The translations under genes were made by a program, and so were the position numbers. Under the pieces are notes generated by a model. It did not search any database. It saw only the letters and a program-made list of their open reading frames with translations, and was not told where the DNA came from. Shown piece by piece: positions 1 through 5,445 of a stretch of DNA of 20,273 nucleotides (within the stretch, counting starts at the first letter, position 1; every line of letters begins with the position of its first letter). Source of the stretch: a virus; IMG/VR virus record IMGVR_UViG_3300042453_005986, positions 1 through 20,273 of that record, one strand, 5' to 3'.

Positions 1-447
1 TTAGTATCCCAGGTTTAGTTCTTGAGCTTCATCAGCCAATTCCTGAAGCGCATCTTTGCTACAACGTTCCTGCCGCTTCTTGTACTCGAGCAAATCAATA
101 AGTTTGATAAGCCGATTCTGACCAACTTTGCGATGGCAGATGTCATCCGAGTCGAGTACTTGATCCAAATAGGATTTCGAAACATTCAGTATGTCTGCTG
201 CTTGTTGATTCGTTAGCTCCTCGTCCATCGACATCAACTTAAACGGCTTACCTTCTGACATCACCGAGAGGACTTTGGTCAGCACGGTGACCACGGCATG
301 CGGAATCTCTACAGCCTCAACGTTGCCCTCACGCTGCAACATGACTTGCGAATCTCGCAAAATTCCACCGGCAAGTGCTTGGCTGAAAGAACTGGCCTTT
401 TCAGCATCTTTTTCAGATGGAACGAAAGTCTCGTCGACAATTTCCAC
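1..447 (-). CDS. Helix-turn-helix (excisionase-type) antitoxin-like protein
   Basis: The gene probably encodes a DNA-binding antitoxin of the kind paired with PIN-domain toxins. Its C-terminal half has an excisionase-like helix-turn-helix beginning LTNQQAADILNVSKSYL, followed by a basic wing (HRKVGQNRLIKLIDLLEYKKR) and the tail ELADEAQELNLGY, an arrangement typical of this antitoxin group. The N-terminal part is acidic and would be the toxin-binding or dimerisation region. An in-frame TTG at 468 would extend it by seven residues. I prefer the GTG at 447 because AAGGAG lies six bases upstream of it, while nothing comparable precedes the TTG. The stop codon occupies bases 1-3, so any partner toxin gene would lie just outside the window. 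The role is inferred from the family; the helix-turn-helix is directly visible. Confidence 0.75.
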   Translation of the reverse strand: MEIVDETFVPSEKDAEKASSFSQALAGGILRDSQVMLQREGNVEAVEIPHAVVTVLTKVLSVMSEGKPFKLMSMDEELTNQQAADILNVSKSYLDQVLDSDDICHRKVGQNRLIKLIDLLEYKKRQERCSKDALQELADEAQELNLGY

Positions 448-553
448 TTCAATCTCCTTGATGTTCAATCGGTCTGATTCGTAATGCCAGTGCCTAAAGA
501 TAGGTTGTGTTTCCGATCAAACCTAGTGCCTGCCTCGGCAGCTGTCAGCTTGG

Positions 554-772
554 TCAATTTTCGAAAAGCTCCTCACGCACGGCGTCCCATGCTTCTCCCT
601 TGTCTGGATCAGTAAAGAACGCTTGCTCGCGCCGCAAGAATTCCGTCTTAAGCTGTTCAGATACGGGCGATGGGCCATCTGCCGCCAAGCGATCGAGCAC
701 TGACATCGCCAAATTGAACTGAAGTTCTTTGGGTAAGGCCTCAATGGCCGCCAGTAGATCGTTTTGCTTCAT
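554..772 (-). CDS. Putative addiction-module (RelB/ParD-like unstable antitoxin) protein
   Basis: This 72-residue acidic, helical protein resembles the 'putative addiction module component' family (TIGR02574/PF09720). It shows the family layout: an N-terminal helix (LLAAIEALPKELQFNLAMSV), a middle rich in Leu, Asp and Arg, and the C-terminal EAWDAVREELFEN. Family members normally precede a RelE/ParE-like toxin gene. Here only 106 bases separate its stop from the start of the next leftward gene, and no toxin is encoded there. It is therefore an orphan antitoxin, perhaps a remnant or an anti-toxin factor acting on host modules. GGGAG lies eight bases before the ATG. It is divergent from the sigma-factor gene across the operator-bearing spacer. 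Confidence 0.75.
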   Translation of the reverse strand: MKQNDLLAAIEALPKELQFNLAMSVLDRLAADGPSPVSEQLKTEFLRREQAFFTDPDKGEAWDAVREELFEN

Positions 773-1088
773 CTTGTGTCTCCCAATCAGGTTTCTACTT
801 GACCATCCTACCTCGGTCAGGCGGCTCTGAGAAGAAACGCGAACTGGACCCTATCACTCCGACCGGGAGAAACTCGGATTTGCAGAAAATGCAGGCATTT
901 TTTGGGTTTTCCAAGTTGCGACATGTTCTGTCGCGTTGCGACACGACTTGTCGCGGCTGGTCCTCGGTTGAGAGGACGTGAATCGCCCGACTGACCGCTA
1001 CCTGCGTTTCCGCGAGTCGGTCTCCGGCGCATTCTGGTAACGGTCTGAGCGGCTGTGGTCATGCCATTCCTCCAACCGGAGGAAGAAA
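773..1088. promoter_or_regulatory. Divergent control region between antitoxin and sigma-factor genes
   Basis: This 316-base spacer separates two divergent genes and I see no gene in it. It contains the tandem operator-like sites at 918-954 and, just before them, a hairpin AAAATGC-AG-GCATTTT (886-901) followed by more T residues. The hairpin could be a short terminator or another binding site. The strong ribosome-binding site of the sigma gene, GGAGGA at 1078-1083, lies at the right edge. The position and the symmetric sites suggest a regulatory switch region, but no promoter can be assigned with certainty. Confidence 0.5.
918..954. promoter_or_regulatory. Two tandem operator-like palindromes, GCGACA-N5-TGTCGC
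   Basis: Two 17-base palindromes with perfect six-base arms, GCGACA and TGTCGC, and five-base centres lie at 918-934 and 938-954. The centres differ (TGTTC and CGACT). Conservation extends to TT on the left and G on the right. The sites are 20 bp apart centre to centre, about two helical turns, so dimers bound to both would face the same side of the DNA. This is the usual pattern for a dimeric repressor. The cognate protein is unknown; the HTH protein at 1-447 is one candidate. Confidence 0.65.
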
Positions 1089-1778
1089 TTGACTGCGTCT
1101 GAATACCAAAGCCAGATGGTCCCCTTCGCAATGGAGCTGGCAAATCGCATCTCGCTGCGTCTCGAACATCACAACTCGCTGACGTCGTTCGAGATCGAGG
1201 ACATCGAACAAGAGCTTCTCACTTACGTTCTCGAACGAGCCACGCAATTTGATCCCGCCAAAGGAAGCGTCGAAGCCTTTGTGACACAAATGATGCGGAC
1301 GGCCGCCGCTTGTCTCATCCGAGGATCGAATCGGCGACGCAGTAACCCGCCGCCAGGGCGCGTCGTCGACTCGCTGTCGAAGATGGTCGAAGGGCCTGAT
1401 CGTAAGTCTGAGGAGCTTAACCGTGGGCTCTCTTCCGCCGATGGCACACGCCGTCGCCAGACCGAACCACGCGACCCATTTCGTGACGTCGAGTTGGCCG
1501 ATGCCGTTTACCATCAGATCAACACTCTGCCTCGCCGCTACCGTCGCATCGCGCGGCTTCTGCGCACTCACAACCAAAACGAGATCGCAAACAAACTCGG
1601 TTTATCGAAACGAAAAGTTTCGCAGGTTTTAGCAGGGATTCGTGAGCATTTTGCGAGTGTCGACTGGAGTGAATCCGGATTTTCTTGGGACGTCGTTTCT
1701 CCAAATTGCATAGCTAGTTCTGGAGAGGACAACGCTTTTCAAACCACCCAAGAATCTGAAATGGAGAAATCTGCATGA
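1089..1778 (+). CDS. RNA polymerase sigma factor, ECF-like (phage-encoded)
   Basis: This 229-residue protein has the two-domain plan of ECF-type sigma-70 factors. Region 2 is at about residues 28-80 (EDIEQELLTYVLERA, then FDPAKGSVEAFVTQMMRTAA). A polar linker leads to region 4 at about 155-190 (INTLPRRYRRIARLL, then a helix-turn-helix NEIANKLGLSKRKVSQVLAG). It would direct host RNA polymerase to phage promoters. The start is TTG, supported by GGAGGA five bases upstream; no better ATG exists nearby. The gene opens the rightward operon and its stop overlaps the next start (ATGA). About 40 residues follow region 4. The DNA coding for this tail (1685-1729) recurs at 18556-18600, so it may also be a promoter. 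Region 4 is clear; region 2 is more diverged. Confidence 0.82.
   Translation: MTASEYQSQMVPFAMELANRISLRLEHHNSLTSFEIEDIEQELLTYVLERATQFDPAKGSVEAFVTQMMRTAAACLIRGSNRRRSNPPPGRVVDSLSKMVEGPDRKSEELNRGLSSADGTRRRQTEPRDPFRDVELADAVYHQINTLPRRYRRIARLLRTHNQNEIANKLGLSKRKVSQVLAGIREHFASVDWSESGFSWDVVSPNCIASSGEDNAFQTTQESEMEKSA
1685..1729 (+). promoter_or_regulatory. Promoter-like element, copy 1 (inside sigma gene)
   Basis: This stretch matches 18556-18600 at 34 of the first 40 positions without gaps. The shared blocks are TTGGGACGTCGTT, CAAATTGCATAG, TAGT and CTGGA. TTGGGA and GCATAG are exactly 17 bases apart in both copies, which is promoter-like spacing. This copy lies within the 3' end of the sigma gene, 45 bases before the next start codon (1775). 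It could drive the rest of the early operon from inside the regulator gene. That the local sigma factor uses it is inference. Confidence 0.5.
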
Positions 1779-2014
1779 GCGCACCCGCCATGAATATCGA
1801 ACAGCGCGTCACTGTCTCGCTCGCCTTGCAGCGATACCTGCGAGCCGTCGAACGCTTCGAAGCAGCCTCGAACGAGTTCAACGAATCCTGCCAGATCATT
1901 CGTCAGGCACTTCCTCGTGAGAGCCGCTTCGTCGCCAACATCATGCACCAGCATTACCTGGTAACCAGCGACAACGAAGGCAACTTCGAGGTCGAGTCCG
2001 TCGACACGGTTTGA
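1775..2014 (+). CDS. Small hypothetical protein, coupled to sigma factor
   Basis: I do not recognise a family. The 79-residue product is mainly helical at its N-terminus (VTVSLALQRYLRAVERFEAA) and ends with acidic residues (EGNFEVESVDTV). Its ATG overlaps the sigma-factor stop (ATGA), with GGAG about ten bases before the start, so it is probably co-translated with the sigma gene. An internal ATG six codons in is an alternative start. A role as a sigma partner or anti-sigma factor would be a guess from position only. The promoter-like element at 1685-1729 lies directly upstream. Confidence 0.6.
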   Translation: MSAPAMNIEQRVTVSLALQRYLRAVERFEAASNEFNESCQIIRQALPRESRFVANIMHQHYLVTSDNEGNFEVESVDTV

Positions 2015-2067
2015 TTCGCAACCTGTCATTCCCCTTTTCGACCTCCTCGCTGAAAGATCCGAAAGCG

Positions 2068-2292
2068 ATGTCAACAAGACTTTTACCTCATGAACCCGGT
2101 GATCGGAAGTGCCTGAAATGCAACAAAACGTTTCGTTCCAAGAGTGCAGCTAACCGCATTTGCAAGAAGTGCTCGCAAGTCAATTCGTCACTGAAGGTAA
2201 GTGCAGCTCAGCTCGCTCGGGAACGAGGCGAGAGACGCCTCAATGGCAATCTGATCGAAGAACCAGACACCTACGAGATGAACCGCTTCTAG
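2068..2292 (+). CDS. Small zinc-ribbon protein
   Basis: The product of 74 residues carries a CxxC...CxxC zinc-binding motif (KCLKCNKTFRSKSAANRICKKC) in its first half, followed by a basic helical tail and an acidic end. Such small zinc ribbons bind nucleic acid or mediate protein contacts; the exact role is unknown. I chose the ATG at 2068, preceded only by a weak GAAAG. A TTG at 2011 that overlaps the previous stop would add 19 residues of unremarkable sequence and could give translational coupling, so the start is uncertain. It lies between the sigma-linked small gene and the recombination genes. Confidence 0.65.
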   Translation: MSTRLLPHEPGDRKCLKCNKTFRSKSAANRICKKCSQVNSSLKVSAAQLARERGERRLNGNLIEEPDTYEMNRF

Positions 2293-2344
2293 GCATCTCT
2301 TTGACCAAAAGTACTCGTCACAACACCGATTCATAAAAGCACCC

Positions 2345-3391
2345 ATGTCCCAAGTCACTCCACAAACCGAAACGAACGATAAGACGCTGCTGACCTATTC
2401 GGCGCTCAATACGTTTCGCAATTGTCCGCGAAAGTATAAGAACCGTTATCTCGATAATCTTCGGCCGCGTGAGCGTGCAGAGGCGTTGTCGTTTGGCAGC
2501 GTGGTCCATACGGCAATCGAGCTTTGGTATCGGTCGCAATATGCTGAATCTCGGCTTCGCGATGTCCTCACGTACATTGATGATGCCTTCGAAAATCGCA
2601 TGGTCGATTCCAACCAGATGGTTCAATGGCATTTGGCTAAGGCGATGTTCCGTGGTTACGCCGAACGCTATGGAACTGAAGAGTTCGAAATCGTCGAAGT
2701 TGAAAAGGAGTTCGTCGGCGAGATCCGCAATCCTGACACCGGACGGCAGAGTCAAACATTCCGTATCGCGGGCAAGGTTGATGGCATCGTACGTTGCCAC
2801 GATGGTTTGTATCTGCTCGAGCACAAGACGGCATCTACCGTTGATGCGAGCTATCTAGACAAGCTGTGGACCGACACTCAAATCGCCTTGTACTGCTATT
2901 ACTTACGCGAACTTGGCTATCCGATCGTTGGCGTCATCTACAACGTGCTCCTCAAGAGTCGGCTTAAGCAAGGTAAAGGCGAAACGCAGGAAGAGTACGA
3001 AGTTCGTCACGCGGAACTTGCTGCCAAAAACAAGAGCGGCAAGTCGACTGCGAAACGCCAGATGCCTGAGACGGATGATGAGTTTCAGTCGCGACTGACT
3101 GAATGGTACTCACGTCCCGAGGCGTTCCATCGCGAATTCATTTATCTCTCCGAAGACCGACTTGCCATGTTGCAAGACGAGGTGTGGGAGATCACCCAGC
3201 AATATCTCGATGCCCGACGGCGTGGCAAATGGCTGCTCAACACCTCGAACTGTTTCTCGTACCAACGACCGTGCGAGTACTTGGCTTACTGCCAATCGGG
3301 ATTCAATCCAAACGTCGCTGACAACCTGTACGAGATCGCTCTCCCCAACGAAGAGCTATCTCGTGTTGATTCTGAAGCACCACAGTTCTGA
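2345..3391 (+). CDS. PD-(D/E)XK nuclease, RecB/AddB/Cas4-like, with probable Fe-S cluster
   Basis: This 348-residue protein belongs to the PD-(D/E)XK superfamily (PDDEXK_1, PF12705). It shows the N-terminal YSALNTFRNCPRKYK motif, His55 in SVVHTAIE, Asp146 in GKVDG, Glu159 and Lys161 in EHKT, and Gln179 with a following Tyr-rich helix (QIALYCYYL). Those residues form the metal-dependent nuclease site. Cys27 together with Cys303, Cys310 and Cys316 fits the split four-cysteine iron-sulphur staple of AddB and Cas4 proteins, although the C-terminal spacing (x6, x5) is not the classic x2, x5. It probably resects DNA ends for recombination with the Sak4-like ATPase and DUF669 protein that follow. 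A Lys-rich insertion lies at about residues 205-240. The ribosome-binding site is weak. Confidence 0.85.
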   Translation: MSQVTPQTETNDKTLLTYSALNTFRNCPRKYKNRYLDNLRPRERAEALSFGSVVHTAIELWYRSQYAESRLRDVLTYIDDAFENRMVDSNQMVQWHLAKAMFRGYAERYGTEEFEIVEVEKEFVGEIRNPDTGRQSQTFRIAGKVDGIVRCHDGLYLLEHKTASTVDASYLDKLWTDTQIALYCYYLRELGYPIVGVIYNVLLKSRLKQGKGETQEEYEVRHAELAAKNKSGKSTAKRQMPETDDEFQSRLTEWYSRPEAFHREFIYLSEDRLAMLQDEVWEITQQYLDARRRGKWLLNTSNCFSYQRPCEYLAYCQSGFNPNVADNLYEIALPNEELSRVDSEAPQF

Positions 3392-3411
3392 TTTGAAAGG
3401 AAGCCTGATTC

Positions 3412-4215
3412 ATGACAATGACTTTACCAACCACCAAGACCAAGCCGACTACGGACTTGGCCAAGCAATCGATCTTACTTTACGGCGTGCCAAAGCTCGG
3501 CAAGAGCTCGTTCGCCTCGCAATTTCCTGAGGCCATGTTCTTTGAATGCGAACCAGGTCTCAATCACTTGGAAGTGTTCAAGGTACCGACCTATTCGTGG
3601 GAAGCATTCTTAGAAGCTTGTAAGTTACTTGCGAAAGGCGATCACAACTTCAAAACGATTGTGATCGACACGGTCGACAACGCCTTCAAGATGTGCTCGG
3701 ACTATGTCTGTGCCAAGCATGGCATCGAGTACGAAGGTGATATGGGCCACGGCAAAGGTTGGGCTCTCGTTAAGAACGAATGGCATCGTGTGCTGACTCG
3801 ATTGGCTAGCTTGCCGTATGGTTTGATCCTCATCTCGCACGCGGTCGACAAAACGATCGAAACGCGAACGGGCGAATACACCAAGACGATTCCGAGCTTG
3901 CCAGATCGTGCTCGCAACGTCGTGTTGGGCCTAGTCGACATCATCCTCTACGGCGACTCGGTCTCTCGTAAAGACGCTGCGGGCAATCTCGTTGTTGATC
4001 GCGTGCTAAGAACCAAGCCTCATCCAACTTACGAGGCCGGCGACCGCACGGGTCGCTTGCCCGAGATGCTGCCACTCGACTATGCCGCCTTCAATTCGGC
4101 ATTCAGTGGCATCGCTTTGAATTCAACCGCACAGAGCCCAGCGCCCGGCAAAGGCCCTGCTGCATCTTCTTCCACTCCGGGCAGCACCCCAGCAGGAAAG
4201 GCTGTTAAGCAATGA
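3412..4215 (+). CDS. Sak4-like RecA-fold ATPase / phage nucleotide-binding protein (AAA_24)
   Basis: This 267-residue protein matches the phage AAA_24 (PF13479) family, which includes the Sak4 single-strand annealing ATPases. Walker A is GVPKLGKSS (residues 25-33), Walker B is TIVIDTVD with Asp86, and a third conserved segment is LILISHAVDK. The C-terminal 45 residues are low-complexity Ala, Pro, Ser and Gly ending in a basic VKQ, probably a flexible tail. It would load on single-stranded DNA to promote annealing or strand exchange, usually with the SSB-like partner encoded next. The next gene overlaps its stop (ATGA), so the two are likely made together. AAAGGAAG precedes the ATG. A second ATG two codons in is equally possible. 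Confidence 0.85.
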   Translation: MTMTLPTTKTKPTTDLAKQSILLYGVPKLGKSSFASQFPEAMFFECEPGLNHLEVFKVPTYSWEAFLEACKLLAKGDHNFKTIVIDTVDNAFKMCSDYVCAKHGIEYEGDMGHGKGWALVKNEWHRVLTRLASLPYGLILISHAVDKTIETRTGEYTKTIPSLPDRARNVVLGLVDIILYGDSVSRKDAAGNLVVDRVLRTKPHPTYEAGDRTGRLPEMLPLDYAAFNSAFSGIALNSTAQSPAPGKGPAASSSTPGSTPAGKAVKQ

Positions 4216-4676
4216 GCGATTACGAAGAATACGAAACCACCAACCAATCCGTTGATCTGTCGTCATTCGATAATGATTTCGCAACCGCGGAAGCTCCAGA
4301 GTATGACGAGGTCCCCGATGGCAAGTATCAGGCTCGTATCGAGTCAGTGAAACTTGAGAGTAGTCAAAAAGGTGACCCGATGATCAAGTTCGATTTGGAA
4401 GTGCTGTCTGGCTCGCAAGCCGGCCGACACATCTTCAAGAACTCGGTCATCACGCAAGCATCGATCCCTTATGTGAAAGGCGATCTGAAGACGCTGGGCC
4501 TGCAACTCTCCAAGTTCAGCGAATTGTCTGGGCGACTAGAAGAACTGCTCGATGTGACCTTAGAAGTCACGAAGCGGACTCGCGGTGACTACACCAACGT
4601 CTACTTCAATCGACGCATTCGTCTCGCGGCCACTTCGAACGGTGAAGTTCCATCGTCACCGGACATGCCGTTCTGA
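4212..4676 (+). CDS. DUF669-type single-stranded DNA-binding protein
   Basis: This 154-residue protein belongs to the DUF669 group, phage ssDNA-binding proteins found beside Sak4-like ATPases. Landmarks are DEVPDGKYQARIESVKLE, GDPMIKFDLEVLSG and the C-terminal TKRTRGDYTNVYFNRRI. The last residues, SSPDMPF, resemble the acidic Asp-x-Pro-Phe tip by which bacterial SSB recruits partners. That suggests it contacts host or phage replication proteins, which is an inference from the motif. It is translationally coupled to the ATPase gene (ATGA overlap). A strong hairpin follows 31 bases after the stop and may end or attenuate this transcript before the resolvase gene. Confidence 0.82.
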   Translation: MSDYEEYETTNQSVDLSSFDNDFATAEAPEYDEVPDGKYQARIESVKLESSQKGDPMIKFDLEVLSGSQAGRHIFKNSVITQASIPYVKGDLKTLGLQLSKFSELSGRLEELLDVTLEVTKRTRGDYTNVYFNRRIRLAATSNGEVPSSPDMPF

Positions 4677-4705
4677 TCGTTTGACGCTTGAGTTCATATG
4701 GGTAC

Positions 4706-4770
4706 GGCTGGGACGGAACAAGCGAATGAATCGATGTTAATCGGCCATTCGCTCCGTCCCGGCTTTCTTA
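4706..4770 (+). terminator. Long hairpin between DUF669 and RusA genes
   Basis: The left arm, GCTGGGACGGA then AGCGAATG (4707-4728), pairs with the right arm, CATTCGCT then CCGTCCCGGC (4746-4763). There is one three-base bulge (ACA) and one G-T pair. A T-rich stretch (TTTCTTA) follows. This gives about 18 base pairs. It is the largest simple hairpin in the early region and the only sizeable gap between early genes (4677-4792), so it is a plausible terminator or attenuator. Confidence 0.6.
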
Positions 4771-4792
4771 GATTCAGTGAAAGGAAGCAAGG

Positions 4793-5176
4793 ATGGTTAC
4801 CGAGTTTGATCTCCCCTATCCACCCTCGGTCAATCATTACTTCAGTTATTACCAGGGGCGTCCCGTTTTATCCAAGGATGCACGCACCTATCGACACCAA
4901 GTACGCCGCATTGCAATCGCCAAAAGCATAAAACCGCTGATGGGGCCAATTGCGATCCGCATTGATATCGCACCGCCCGATGATCGGCGTCGCGATTGTG
5001 ACAACGTTCAGAAGGCTGTTCTCGATGCATTACAGCATGCTGGTGTGTTCTGGGACGACTCGCAGGTCGTTTGGCTGCTGTCGATCAAGCACGAATCCAA
5101 ACCAAAAGGCGAGATCAAAGTTCAGATTGATGATGCCGAAACACAAACACTTTCTCACGCAATGGAGATCGTTTAG
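4793..5176 (+). CDS. rusA: RusA-family Holliday junction resolvase
   Basis: This protein of 127 residues, close to the 120 of Escherichia coli RusA, has the RusA hallmarks. These are the N-terminal LPYPPSVNHYF, the acidic site PPDDRRRDCDN with Asp68 and Asp70, Lys74 in KAVLDAL, and a further acidic pair at Asp88/Asp89 in GVFWDDSQV. These match the catalytic Asp70, Asp72 and Asp91 of the E. coli enzyme. It cleaves four-way junctions formed during recombination or resolves replicated phage DNA. AAGGAAGCAAGG precedes the ATG. It follows the hairpin at 4706-4770 and lies two bases ahead of the next small gene, so it begins a resolvase-small protein-primase cluster. Confidence 0.9.
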   Translation: MVTEFDLPYPPSVNHYFSYYQGRPVLSKDARTYRHQVRRIAIAKSIKPLMGPIAIRIDIAPPDDRRRDCDNVQKAVLDALQHAGVFWDDSQVVWLLSIKHESKPKGEIKVQIDDAETQTLSHAMEIV

Positions 5177-5178
5177 CC

Positions 5179-5445
5179 ATGTCGCAACTCACCCGTTTCA
5201 GTCGCCCCATCGTTCGGCATTTGCCGAGTCTCAATCTCGTTGTCCGTTTCGATGATTCGGGCATTTCCGTCCGCGCGTATCGCTGCCGCAAATGGAAAAG
5301 CGTCACATGGGCGCAGCTCGCGTCTCTGTCTGATGACTCGATGCCAGTAGTCAAAGCGTGCGAGGTCAAAGATGGACTACGAATGTTGAAAGCTCTTGGT
5401 GTGACCATCGCCAGCGAAGGAAGCGAGGTCACTCCCAAGCAATGA
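5179..5445 (+). CDS. Small hypothetical protein between resolvase and primase
   Basis: I do not recognise a family. The 88-residue basic protein contains beta-strand-like segments (LNLVVRFDDSGISVRAYRCRKW), followed by a helical part and the tail KALGVTIASEGSEV. It starts two bases after the RusA stop, with GGAG eleven bases upstream. Its stop overlaps the primase start (ATGA). The tight packing indicates co-expression with replication genes. Function cannot be assigned from the sequence. Confidence 0.6.
   Translation: MSQLTRFSRPIVRHLPSLNLVVRFDDSGISVRAYRCRKWKSVTWAQLASLSDDSMPVVKACEVKDGLRMLKALGVTIASEGSEVTPKQ

Noticed and set aside
469-553. A RelE-type toxin gene after the addiction-module antitoxin
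   Set aside because: Only about 85-106 bases are available, no frame encodes RelE motifs, and the next leftward gene starts immediately.
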